DNA of 19,338 nt from an uncultured Clostridia bacterium (GTDB taxonomy: Bacteria; Bacillota; Clostridia; Oscillospirales; Acutalibacteraceae), in assembly GCA_947624755.1 (NCBI GenBank), contig CANQLQ010000007.1, positions 1 through 19,338 on the forward strand, in the 5' to 3' direction. The position numbers were made by a program, and so were the translations under genes. Positions 7,023-13,800 of the stretch are shown piece by piece (the stretch's first letter is position 1; each line of letters starts with the position of its first letter). Under the pieces are notes generated by a model that worked only from the letters and a program-made list of their open reading frames with translations, did no database searches and was not told where the DNA came from.

Positions 7023-7979
7023 TTAATATTCTACGCTGTAGTCGTCGATGAATGTCATACCGACTTTTGCGTCAACACCCATAGCCTTAACGCTCATAAC
7101 CATTGGATTGGTATATTTTATCCATGTAACGTTGCCTGTTGCTTTGTCTATCTTACATTCGATAACACCGTCATAGTAATCAACCGAGAAGCTGCTTACC
7201 ATAGGAGCGTTGCTGTAAACATCATCGGGATTCATAAGATTAAATGCATTTGCAACACCGTCTGTCGGATCTGTGCCTGAAACATATTTGAGAGTAACAT
7301 TATAGCTTGTGCCGTCATCTGTGCAGGTTGCGTCAACAAGATCGGCTTCTGTTGTTTTGCTTACGAAGCTCTGGCCTTTAACCGGAAGTTCAGCCGTAAT
7401 TTGATCTCCTTCATAAACTACGGGATTTTCATCTTTTACAAGGAATCTGTTGAGAAGAGAATTACCGATTGATTTGAGAATTGACGGAACTTCAAGTTTG
7501 TCGGGATTATTCTGAAGGTCTTCATAGTTTCTTGTAACCTTCTTTGCACTTGTCTTGATTTTGTTTGCGCCTTCGTTGAAGAGAGCAACGATTTCGGCTT
7601 TTGACTGAGGTGCGCCCGAGGAAGCGGCAGCGGTTGTGTCAGAAGCTGCAGGGGCTGCGGTTGTGTCTGCGGCAGCCGGAGCTGCTGTTGTGCCGGCAGA
7701 TGCTGCGGCCGCTGTTGTGTCGGCAGGAGCCGGAGTGGTTGCCGGAGCCTGAGTTGCGGGAGCGGTTGTTATAGCCGGAGCGGCGGTTGTGTCTGCAACA
7801 TTTGTATCGGCTGCTACCATAGATGATTCTTCAGTCTTAGCTACACTGTTTTTGCTTGTGAGCGCGCCGACCATATTTCCGGCGGAAAAGATAAAGATAA
7901 TTGAAAGTGCAATGCATATTCCTTTTAATATCTCCTTATCAAATTTAGTAAGGGGCTTCTTTTCATTATTGTTTTCCAT
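7023..7979 (-). CDS. Membrane-anchored protein with Ala/Thr/Pro linker, function unknown
   Basis: I do not recognise this 318-residue protein. A charged cytoplasmic N-terminus (1-19) leads to one hydrophobic segment (about 20-41) that would act as an uncleaved signal-anchor. A low-complexity Ala/Thr/Pro linker built of DTTAAPA-like blocks follows (about 60-124), then a folded-looking domain (125-318). That domain starts with a helical stretch and continues as beta-rich sequence ending in GMTFIDDYSVEY. The layout suggests an exported domain held off the membrane by a wall-spanning, possibly glycosylated linker; this is inference. Two Cys (219, 275) in the outer domain could form a disulfide. 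There is a GGAAAGG ribosome site before ATG 7979, a strong promoter upstream and a terminator downstream, so it is a single-gene unit. Confidence 0.75.
   Translation of the reverse strand: MENNNEKKPLTKFDKEILKGICIALSIIFIFSAGNMVGALTSKNSVAKTEESSMVAADTNVADTTAAPAITTAPATQAPATTPAPADTTAAAASAGTTAAPAAADTTAAPAASDTTAAASSGAPQSKAEIVALFNEGANKIKTSAKKVTRNYEDLQNNPDKLEVPSILKSIGNSLLNRFLVKDENPVVYEGDQITAELPVKGQSFVSKTTEADLVDATCTDDGTSYNVTLKYVSGTDPTDGVANAFNLMNPDDVYSNAPMVSSFSVDYYDGVIECKIDKATGNVTWIKYTNPMVMSVKAMGVDAKVGMTFIDDYSVEY
7608..7802 (-). repeat. Low-complexity repeats coding the Ala/Thr/Pro linker
   Basis: GC-richer, internally repetitive DNA (recurrent GCGGTTGTGTC-like blocks on the plus strand) encodes residues 60-124 of the adjoining protein as repeated DTTAAPA/TTAPA units. 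Such tracts often vary in length between strains. Confidence 0.7.
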
Positions 7980-8048
7980 ATAAAACCTTTCCTTTCATTG
8001 GTTCATTCGATAGCTTTTTATGCATCGAAGATACTTTTTAGTTATTAT

Positions 8049-8077
8049 ATTATATTTTTTTCAATTGTGCAAGTCAA
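8049..8077 (-). promoter_or_regulatory. Promoter of the linker-protein gene
   Basis: On the minus strand TTGACT (8077-8072), a 17-bp spacer and a perfect TATAAT (8054-8049). Transcription would start near 8042, giving a leader of about 60 nt that can fold a short TTCGAT/ATCGAA hairpin before the start codon. Confidence 0.8.
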
Positions 8078-8124
8078 TTTTTATAAATAAATTAAAGATT
8101 TAGGTGGTAAAAACCTGATTTTGG

Positions 8125-8133
8125 TGATATAAT
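8125..8133 (+). promoter_or_regulatory. Candidate extended -10 for the YjdF-like/murE/femX cluster
   Basis: TGATATAAT (8125-8133) is a perfect TATAAT with the extended -10 TG one base upstream. The -35 position 17 bp away (TGGTAA) is weak. It lies about 85 bp before the first start codon and is the best candidate I can see. Confidence 0.4.
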
Positions 8134-8217
8134 TGCTGGGAAATGATGTAAAATTATTTACAGGTTAAAATTGTCAAAAAGATTAATTGCTTTTTTCTCG
8201 AAAGGATAAAATATATA

Positions 8218-8937
8218 ATGAAAGAATTAAACAGGATAACCCCTCTTCCGAAAAGTCATCAAATTACATGGTACGTTTGCCGGGGGCTTCTTTTTTTCTG
8301 GGGTGTATGGGGAATGATGCACGGCTATACATCTGAATTTATTCAGGCTTGCTTTGCAATTATTTTTACACATCTTTGGGATTTGTTCCAGCTTTTAGGC
8401 GGAAAATCATTTATCGTAAGATTTCCGTTCAATCTTCAGACAATGCTTAATGTGTTCATCTGCTTTTCGTGCGTTGTCGGTACAACGGTAAACACAAGAA
8501 CAACTTTTGAATATATCGACATACCGGAGCATATTTTCGGCGGATATATGGCTTGCATGGGAGGCTTTTTTCTTGCCGACATTATGCAGGGCAAAAAGAA
8601 TCCCATTAAAATTTCGGTTCATGCAATGTTTTCACTTTGCTTTTCGGTAACTCTTCTTGTCGGCTGGGAATTTTATGAATTTACCATGGACAGACTTTAC
8701 GGCTTCGTTATGCAGCACGGTCAAGCGCCTTTTTCAAAAGGTCTTACCGACACCATGGCAGACCTTATGCTCGGCGCAGGAGGTGCAATTTTCGCAATGT
8801 TCATAGGCGCGTTTACAAGAACCGGTCTTATAGGAAAAAATAAAAAAGAGGTAAGGAAAAAATACAAGGCTGATCGTGAATCATACAAGGCTTACAAAGC
8901 GATGCTCTATGCACAGAACAGACAAAACGAACTTTAA
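8218..8937 (+). CDS. YjdF/DUF2238-like integral membrane protein
   Basis: A 239-residue membrane protein with about six hydrophobic segments (near 17-36, 41-60, 73-91, 106-122, 133-151 and 180-200) and a basic, charged C-terminal tail. The motif WEFYEFTMDR (150-159), with conserved acidic residues, followed by LTDTMADLMLGAGGA (177-191), resembles the pattern of YjdF/DUF2238 family proteins, whose biochemical role is not established. The paired acidic motifs inside or beside membrane segments could bind a metal or lipid headgroup, but that is speculation. AAGGA (8202-8206) precedes ATG 8218. The stop codon overlaps the ribosome binding site of murE, so it is probably cotranscribed with cell-wall genes. 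Confidence 0.7.
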   Translation: MKELNRITPLPKSHQITWYVCRGLLFFWGVWGMMHGYTSEFIQACFAIIFTHLWDLFQLLGGKSFIVRFPFNLQTMLNVFICFSCVVGTTVNTRTTFEYIDIPEHIFGGYMACMGGFFLADIMQGKKNPIKISVHAMFSLCFSVTLLVGWEFYEFTMDRLYGFVMQHGQAPFSKGLTDTMADLMLGAGGAIFAMFIGAFTRTGLIGKNKKEVRKKYKADRESYKAYKAMLYAQNRQNEL

Positions 8938-8948
8938 GGGTGAACTTT

Positions 8949-10400
8949 ATGAAACTTTCGGATATCCTTTATACAATTGAAGTAAAAGGAAAATATGATG
9001 CGCAAACCGAAATATGTGATATTGCATATGACTCAAGAAAAGCAAAAGAAAATTTTATGTTTGTCTGCCTTTGCGGAGCAAGAACGGACGGACACAACTT
9101 TGCAAAAAGCGCATATGACAACGGCTGCCGTGTGTTCCTTTGCGAAAGGGAAATTGAACTGCCTTGCGACGCTCAAATAATTTACTGCAAAAACACAAGA
9201 GCGGCTTTGGCAATTGCCTCGCGCAACCTTTTCAAAAATCCTTCAAAGGATATTGCGGTTATCGGAATAACCGGTACAAAAGGCAAGACAACGGTTGCTC
9301 ACATAGTCAAATGTGTGCTCGATACCGCAGGCATAATGACAGGCATTATCGGTACGGTAGGCGCAGGCTACGCCGACGTGAAGATTCCGACGGTCAACAC
9401 AACTCCCGAATCGTATGAGCTTGAAAAAATGCTTCGTATGATGGCCGACGCAGGCTGTAAAGCGGCGGCAATCGAGGTTTCTTCGCTTGGTCTTAAATTT
9501 CACCGTGTTGACGGAATCAGATTTGCTTTGGGTGTTTTTACCAACCTTTATCCCGACCATATCGGAACGAATGAGCATGAAACTTTTGAGGAATATGCTT
9601 ACTGGAAAAAACAGCTTTTCTCAATGTGCGATAAAGCGATTGTAAATATTGACGATGAATTTTCGAGCGAGATCATTAACGAGTGCGCTTGTCCGGTCGT
9701 GACCTACGGATACAATAAAAACGCAGACTATCAGCTTGTTGAAACCCGAAAAGTAAAAATCGGACATATGCTCGGTATTGATTTTTCGTTTGAGCACAAC
9801 AAAACAATACGAGACTATATGATAAGTATGCCGGGAGAAATAAACGCTCACAACGCGCTTGTCGCCGTTGCCGTTGCGGATGGCCTAAACATAGAAAGCG
9901 AAAAGATAAAAGAGGGACTTTCCCGTGTTTTTGTTAAGGGCAGAGGAGAACTCGTTGAAACAGGAAGAGATTTTACAATAATTATTGACTATGCGCACAA
10001 CGGTGTGAGCCTTAAAAGCATTATTGATACCGTAAGCACATATGAGCATTACCGCATTATTGCCCTTTACGGTTCGGTAGGCGGAAGGACGCAAATAAGA
10101 AGAAGGGAACTCGGTCTTGTTTCGGGAGCAATGTGCGACCTTACAATTATTACCTCGGATGACCCCGATTTTGAAGACCCGGAAAAAATAATCAAAGACA
10201 TCGAAGCTGCCGTTGAAGAAGCCGGCGGAAAATATGTTTCTATTGCCGACCGCGGCCGGGCAATTGCTTATGCGGTCAAAAATGCACAAAAGGGTGATAT
10301 TATAATCCTTGCAGGCAAGGGTCATGAAGAATTTATGAAAATAAACGGTGAAAAGGTTCCGTTTAGCGAAAAGGAAGAAATTTTCAAAGCGCTTAAATAA
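8949..10400 (+). CDS. murE: UDP-N-acetylmuramyl-tripeptide synthetase (MurE ligase)
   Basis: Adds the third amino acid to UDP-MurNAc-L-Ala-D-Glu with ATP, in the cytoplasmic stage of peptidoglycan synthesis. It has 483 residues with the three Mur ligase domains. The P-loop GITGTKGKTT is at 106-115, the UDP-substrate motif NTTPE at 150-154, the predicted carbamylated Lys220 in YWKKQLF, Arg380 in GGRTQ, and GKGHE at 456-460. The amino-acid-selectivity site reads DDPD (404-407) rather than the DNPR typical of meso-diaminopimelate enzymes, so L-lysine or another residue is likely; this is inference. ATG 8949 is chosen with AAGGG (8936-8940) 8 nt upstream. GTG 8940, directly at that site, is unlikely. 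The next gene, a FemABX transferase, fits peptidoglycan precursor work. Confidence 0.9.
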   Translation: MKLSDILYTIEVKGKYDAQTEICDIAYDSRKAKENFMFVCLCGARTDGHNFAKSAYDNGCRVFLCEREIELPCDAQIIYCKNTRAALAIASRNLFKNPSKDIAVIGITGTKGKTTVAHIVKCVLDTAGIMTGIIGTVGAGYADVKIPTVNTTPESYELEKMLRMMADAGCKAAAIEVSSLGLKFHRVDGIRFALGVFTNLYPDHIGTNEHETFEEYAYWKKQLFSMCDKAIVNIDDEFSSEIINECACPVVTYGYNKNADYQLVETRKVKIGHMLGIDFSFEHNKTIRDYMISMPGEINAHNALVAVAVADGLNIESEKIKEGLSRVFVKGRGELVETGRDFTIIIDYAHNGVSLKSIIDTVSTYEHYRIIALYGSVGGRTQIRRRELGLVSGAMCDLTIITSDDPDFEDPEKIIKDIEAAVEEAGGKYVSIADRGRAIAYAVKNAQKGDIIILAGKGHEEFMKINGEKVPFSEKEEIFKALK

Positions 10401-10444
10401 CGCTTTTTGCGAAAACTCTTAGGCATTAATCAGGAGAATGGTTT

Positions 10445-11764
10445 ATGTATACATTTAAAGAAGAAGCCGATATGAAGGCTTATGACGAATTTATAGAAAA
10501 AAACGGCGGTCAGTATATTCAGTGTTCACGTTGGCAAAACGTAAAAACAACATGGAAATGTAAATATTACTGCGGCTTTGAAGGCGGTGAAAGAGTGCTT
10601 GCCGTCCTTGTAATGGAACGCTCGCTTCCTGCCGCAGGTAAAATCTGGTACGCTCCTTCCGGCGCAGTATGCGATTATGATAACGATGAGCTTTTAAAAG
10701 AATTTACCGATTTTATCAAAGACCTTGTAAAAAAGAACGGCATAACCGCCTTTATTATGGACCCGCCGATTTCGCTTCGTATTAACGGCGAAACACAGGA
10801 AAGGGGCGTAGAAATGCACAAAAAGCTTACAGGTCTTGGATATGCGCTTAACTCCAATATTGCTAACTATACCTATAAACAGCCCGTTCAGCTTTTTATT
10901 CCCCTTAAAGAAAACGGAGTTTCACTTGCACCTGAAAAAATTCTTAAAAAGTGCGATAAAGGCGTAAGATATTCCATTCGTCTCGGCGAGCAGAGAGGTC
11001 TTGTTGCAAAAACCTATACATACGCCGATATTGAGAAAGATCCTTCAATTATTGAAGACTTTATGGGCGTTATGCGGGACACGTCCGAGCGTGACAACTT
11101 TGTTGAAAGAGACGCAAATTACTGTACAAAGCTTTTGCGTGAATTTGAGGGCGCAAGCGATTTAAAGCTTGTCTATTATGACAAAGATTTTGACAGAACG
11201 CTTCAGGCGCAGAGACTTGCAAAAAAAGAAGAAGCGCTTTCTCAGCTTGAGGGCGCTCACGAAAAAAAAGCAAGACAGCTTAATGAAATTATTTCAAGCG
11301 TTGACAAACAGACAGAGCATTTTGAAAAAAGAATTGCCGAAGCCGAAGAATTTACAACGGACAACAGAATTTGTGTTGCGGGCGGCCTTTCAATCTATTA
11401 TGCGGGAATGGGCAGCTGCCTTTTCGGCGGGACAAGGAATGTTATAAGAAACAACACACGCTCGAGCCATTACCTTAACTATTTGCGCCTTTGCGAAAGT
11501 ATAAACCGCGGCTGTGATGTACACGACCTCGGTTATATCATTGTAAAAACCCCCGAGCTAAACAGTGACGGAACTCTCGGAGAGCTTGTTGCACAGGATA
11601 ACTTCAAGGGGATTTATGATTTCAAAAAAAGCTTTTCTTCCGATTATCATGAATTTATCGGTGAATATGTGCTTGTCGGAAACAAAATGAAATATTTTGC
11701 CTATGCATCGCTTATGCCAAAGGCAAAGAAGGCGAAGATTGCAATTATCAAAAAACTCAGATAA
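10445..11764 (+). CDS. FemABX-family peptidyltransferase (lipid II amino-acid transferase)
   Basis: FemABX enzymes use aminoacyl-tRNA to add amino acids to the stem-peptide side chain of peptidoglycan precursors, building the cross-bridge at the inner membrane face. The 439-residue protein has the family layout. A first GNAT-like domain lies at about 1-150, and a second begins with the family-type segment ILKKCDKGVRYSIRLGEQRG (166-185). A long charged helical hairpin (about 247-303, the serine-tRNA-synthetase-like arm) is inserted before the domain ends with AGGLSIYYAG and the GGTRN...HYLNY motif (about 328-346). Which amino acid is added cannot be told. AGGAG (10432-10436) precedes ATG 10445. 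The gap from murE is 44 bp, with only a weak 6-bp AAAGCG/CGCTTT hairpin at the murE stop. Confidence 0.88.
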   Translation: MYTFKEEADMKAYDEFIEKNGGQYIQCSRWQNVKTTWKCKYYCGFEGGERVLAVLVMERSLPAAGKIWYAPSGAVCDYDNDELLKEFTDFIKDLVKKNGITAFIMDPPISLRINGETQERGVEMHKKLTGLGYALNSNIANYTYKQPVQLFIPLKENGVSLAPEKILKKCDKGVRYSIRLGEQRGLVAKTYTYADIEKDPSIIEDFMGVMRDTSERDNFVERDANYCTKLLREFEGASDLKLVYYDKDFDRTLQAQRLAKKEEALSQLEGAHEKKARQLNEIISSVDKQTEHFEKRIAEAEEFTTDNRICVAGGLSIYYAGMGSCLFGGTRNVIRNNTRSSHYLNYLRLCESINRGCDVHDLGYIIVKTPELNSDGTLGELVAQDNFKGIYDFKKSFSSDYHEFIGEYVLVGNKMKYFAYASLMPKAKKAKIAIIKKLR

Positions 11765-11942
11765 GCATATATCGTATATAAAAGTGCAGGGTAGGGCGGT
11801 ATGTTGTAAAGCGATTATACCGCAAATTAAGGAATCGCGTGTATGGGCTGTCTCATGCGCCCGTCCTGTAGAATTAAGTTTTTTTGTTTATGATTTTTTA
11901 AGAGGCGGCCGCATGGGTCGCCTCTACAGCGTCATTAAGCTT
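11765..11942. other. Convergent gap after femX: hairpins, no gene
   Basis: GCGGTAT (11796-11802) pairs with ATACCGC (11817-11823) around a 14-nt loop, with no T-run behind it. Further on, CTGTAG (about 11866) and CTACAG (11924-11929) bracket a T-rich stretch and the hairpin element at 11901-11925. No convincing terminator for the plus-strand gene and no coding sequence are seen. Confidence 0.5.
11901..11925. repeat. GGGCGACC/GGTCGCCC-type hairpin element, copy 2
   Basis: AGAGGCGGCC (11901-11910) pairs with GGTCGCCTCT (11916-11925), ten pairs with one G-U, around GCATG, followed by ACAG. It resembles the element at 4581-4602: same stem core (GCGNCC/GGTCGCC), a T-rich left flank preceded by TGTAGA, and CTAC at the right. 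Confidence 0.65.
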
Positions 11943-12143
11943 TTATTTCTCTTTGTAATACAGCTTGCAATGACAATATCCTTCAAATTCCGGGTCGGCT
12001 ATTTGCTCGCGAAATTCCTTGCACATACATTTTGTGTCCTCGTTTTGAATGATTTTGCATGGGCAGTAGCCGTTTTTCTTTTTCAGGCTTTCTTTCAGAG
12101 CCTGAACTATTTTTTCGTCCTCGTTAAAGCGAACCTTACTCAT
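11943..12143 (-). CDS. Ferredoxin-thioredoxin reductase catalytic-chain-like protein
   Basis: A 66-residue protein with three CxC motifs: CPC (27-29), CMC (39-41) and CHC (57-59). This is the hallmark of the FTR catalytic (beta) chain, which carries a [4Fe-4S] cluster beside a redox-active disulfide and passes electrons from ferredoxin to a protein or small-molecule disulfide. Spacing is 9 and 15 residues, against 16 and 8 in the chloroplast enzyme, and the chain is shorter than the plant protein, so substrate and geometry may differ. ATG 12143 is chosen with AAGGAG (12156-12151, minus strand) 7 nt upstream. It has its own strong promoter and is divergent from the hdr-flx operon. No FTR variable chain is visible nearby. 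Confidence 0.8.
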   Translation of the reverse strand: MSKVRFNEDEKIVQALKESLKKKNGYCPCKIIQNEDTKCMCKEFREQIADPEFEGYCHCKLYYKEK

Positions 12144-12188
12144 AATGATTCTCCTTTTCATTATATATATAATATTAATTGCAACTAA

Positions 12189-12217
12189 ATAATATCATTT
12201 TTATATTTTACTGTCAA
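12189..12217 (-). promoter_or_regulatory. Promoter of the FTR-like gene
   Basis: On the minus strand a perfect TTGACA (12217-12212) is followed after 17 bp by TATTAT (12194-12189), with an extended -10 TG at 12197-12196. Transcription would begin near 12182. Confidence 0.8.
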
Positions 12218-12272
12218 ATAGGGAAAGTCTCGCCGAAGAAACTCCGATTATGCGCTGCTATCAAAGATTATT

Positions 12273-12405
12273 CTTAAGGAATCTCTGATTTAATCACGCT
12301 TAAGACATAACACTCATCTTGCCATTAGGGAATCACTGATTAATACAAGCTGCCCCTGCTTGACGGTAAATTAGGACTCCCCGAATTAATCAGTGCTTCC
12401 TTAAA
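12273..12405. repeat. Cluster of three ATTAATCAG-family repeats
   Basis: Three related copies lie between the divergent FTR-like and hdr promoters. 12273-12304 is bounded by CTTAAG on both sides around GGAATCTCTGATTTAATC. 12325-12344 and 12385-12404 are complementary at 18 of 20 positions, giving a 20-bp inverted repeat with a 40-nt loop. The right-hand copy (12369-12405) matches 83-119 at 32 of 37 positions. No open reading frame of note lies within. Confidence 0.7.
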
Positions 12406-12460
12406 TTATGCTATATCTTGCCGGACATATAATTAATAAAAAAATTACATATCAAAAGGC

Positions 12461-12489
12461 TTGTCATCTTGTCGAAATAAGTATATAAT
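12461..12489 (+). promoter_or_regulatory. Promoter of the hdr-flx operon
   Basis: TTGTCA (12461-12466), a 17-bp spacer and a perfect TATAAT (12484-12489). Transcription would begin near 12496, leaving a leader of about 98 nt before hdrB. No Rex-type TTGTTAANNNNTTAACAA operator is visible. Confidence 0.8.
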
Positions 12490-12502
12490 CTATAGGATAT
12501 TA

Positions 12503-12553
12503 TGATAAGATTATTATGTCATTATTATATGCATTTTTTCTTATCAGACATAA
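12503..12553 (+). promoter_or_regulatory. Possible H-type pseudoknot in the hdr-flx leader
   Basis: TGATAAGA (12503-12510) is complementary to TCTTATCA (12539-12546). TTATGTC (12514-12520), inside that loop, is complementary to GACATAA (12547-12553), which directly abuts the first stem. The two perfect stems (8 and 7 bp), a 3-nt and an 18-nt loop and no junction gap fit an H-type pseudoknot. It ends 8 nt before the AAGGAGG at 12562. The region is AT-rich, so chance pairing is possible. Confidence 0.45.
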
Positions 12554-12593
12554 ATAAAGTTAAGGAGGGCCCTTTATTCCGGGCAGAAAAGAT

Positions 12594-13373
12594 ATGACTT
12601 ACAGTTATTTTCCGGGATGTACCTTAAAAACAAAGGCCAAGGATCTTGATGATTTTGGAAAAAAGTCAGCTGAGGCTCTTGGTATAACGCTTGAAGAAGT
12701 TCAAGACTGGCAGTGCTGCGGTGCGGTATATCCTCTTGCTGCCGATGAAATTGCAACAAAGCTCTCTTCTGTCAGAGCTCTTGCATACGCAAAAGAAAAA
12801 TCACAGCCGCTTGTAACGATATGCTCCGCCTGTCATCACGTTATCAAACGTGTTAATAATGATATGCAGTCAAAAGAGGATATCAGAACACGCGTCAACA
12901 ATTATCTCGGTCTTGACGAAGCTTACAACGGAGAAACCGAGGTTATTCATTATCTTGAAATGCTGCGCGACAAGATAGGTTTTGATGAACTTAAAAAGAA
13001 GGTTGTCAATCCCCTTAAAGGCAGAAAGATCGCAGCTTACTACGGTTGTATGCTTCTTCGCCCGAACAAGGAAATGCAGTTCGACGACCCCGAAAATCCG
13101 ACAATAATGGAAGATTTTATCAGAGCTATCGGCGCTGAACCCATACTTTATGCGTTCAGAAACGAATGCTGCGGCGGTTATATGACAATGAACGATAAGG
13201 CTCTTGCTTCTAAAATGGCGGACAAGGTTGTAAACAGCGCAAAAATCAAAGGCGCCGGGGAAATTATAACAGCTTGTCCTCTTTGCCTTTATAACCTTAA
13301 AGAAAACAGCAAGGGCGACTTGCCCGTATACTACTTTACCGAGCTTCTTGCAGAAGCGCTCGGCGTTAAATAA
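12594..13373 (+). CDS. hdrB: Heterodisulfide reductase-like subunit B
   Basis: The disulfide-reducing subunit of the Hdr complex. The 259-residue protein carries two CCG domains with all ten expected cysteine ligands of two non-cubane [4Fe-4S] clusters: C9, C41-C42, C77, C80 and C152, C192-C193, C228, C231. In methanogens these clusters split the CoM-S-S-CoB disulfide; this bacterium should use another disulfide, not identifiable from the window. ATG 12594 gives the family start MTYSYFPGC. Its only strong ribosome site, AAGGAGG (12562-12568), is 25 nt away, but GCCC (12569-12572) and GGGC (12581-12584) can pair between them and shorten the distance to about 9 nt. It is first in the hdrBCA-flxDCBA operon, and hdrC follows 13 bp later. 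Confidence 0.93.
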   Translation: MTYSYFPGCTLKTKAKDLDDFGKKSAEALGITLEEVQDWQCCGAVYPLAADEIATKLSSVRALAYAKEKSQPLVTICSACHHVIKRVNNDMQSKEDIRTRVNNYLGLDEAYNGETEVIHYLEMLRDKIGFDELKKKVVNPLKGRKIAAYYGCMLLRPNKEMQFDDPENPTIMEDFIRAIGAEPILYAFRNECCGGYMTMNDKALASKMADKVVNSAKIKGAGEIITACPLCLYNLKENSKGDLPVYYFTELLAEALGVK

Positions 13374-13386
13374 AGGGGTGTGGACT

Positions 13387-13779
13387 ATGCACAAAACAGG
13401 AAAAGAAATGAGCGAAGACATTATTGCAATCAGCGGCATTAATCCGAGACAATGCATGAAATGCGGCAAATGCAGCGCGACATGCCCCGCCTTTGAAGAA
13501 ATGGATATTCATCCGCATCAGTTTGCTTCAATGGTCGTTGAAGGCAGAATTGACGAACTTCTTGCAAGCGAATCAATTTGGAAATGCCTTTCCTGCTTCG
13601 CCTGCGTTGAAAGATGCCCAAGAAGCGTTGAACCGGCAAAGCTTATCGAAGCGGTTCGTGTCAGCGTTCTTCGTGAAAGGGGCGGAAGCTTCCTTTCACC
13701 GGACGAAATTCCGGCAAAGCTTGATCCCGAGCTTCCTTCGCAGGCAATTGCCGCAGCTTTCAGAAAATACAGAAAGTAA
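13387..13779 (+). CDS. hdrC: Heterodisulfide reductase-like subunit C
   Basis: A small iron-sulfur subunit that relays electrons from HdrA to HdrB. It has 130 residues with two [4Fe-4S] motifs, CMKCGKCSATCP (23-34) and CLSCFACVERCP (67-78). It is shorter than methanogen HdrC, which has a longer C-terminus, and ends soon after the second cluster region. ATG 13387 is chosen with a GGGG-type ribosome site (13375-13378) about 8 nt upstream; an in-frame ATG at 13348 lies inside hdrB and is less likely. It is followed by hdrA after 21 bp. Confidence 0.93.
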   Translation: MHKTGKEMSEDIIAISGINPRQCMKCGKCSATCPAFEEMDIHPHQFASMVVEGRIDELLASESIWKCLSCFACVERCPRSVEPAKLIEAVRVSVLRERGGSFLSPDEIPAKLDPELPSQAIAAAFRKYRK

Positions 13780-13800
13780 AGAATAAAAGGAGTGTTCAAA

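Noticed and set aside
10386..10410. AAAGCG/CGCTTT hairpin with five T at the murE stop, as terminator
   Set aside because: The stem is only 6 bp with a 9-nt loop overlapping the stop codon, and femX follows after 44 bp with a good ribosome site. At most it is weak attenuation.
11901..11925. Hairpin as terminator of femX or the FTR-like gene
   Set aside because: Neither strand has a T-run directly after the stem; the T-rich tract lies before it on the plus strand.
11697..12188. Plus-strand 163-codon open frame
   Set aside because: It spans the femX 3' end, a repeat hairpin and the antisense of the FTR-like gene. It lacks a ribosome site, and the FTR-like gene with its CxC motifs and promoter explains the region.
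12870..13469. Minus-strand 199-codon open frame
   Set aside because: It is antisense to hdrB and hdrC, whose cysteine motifs are intact; it is a shadow frame.
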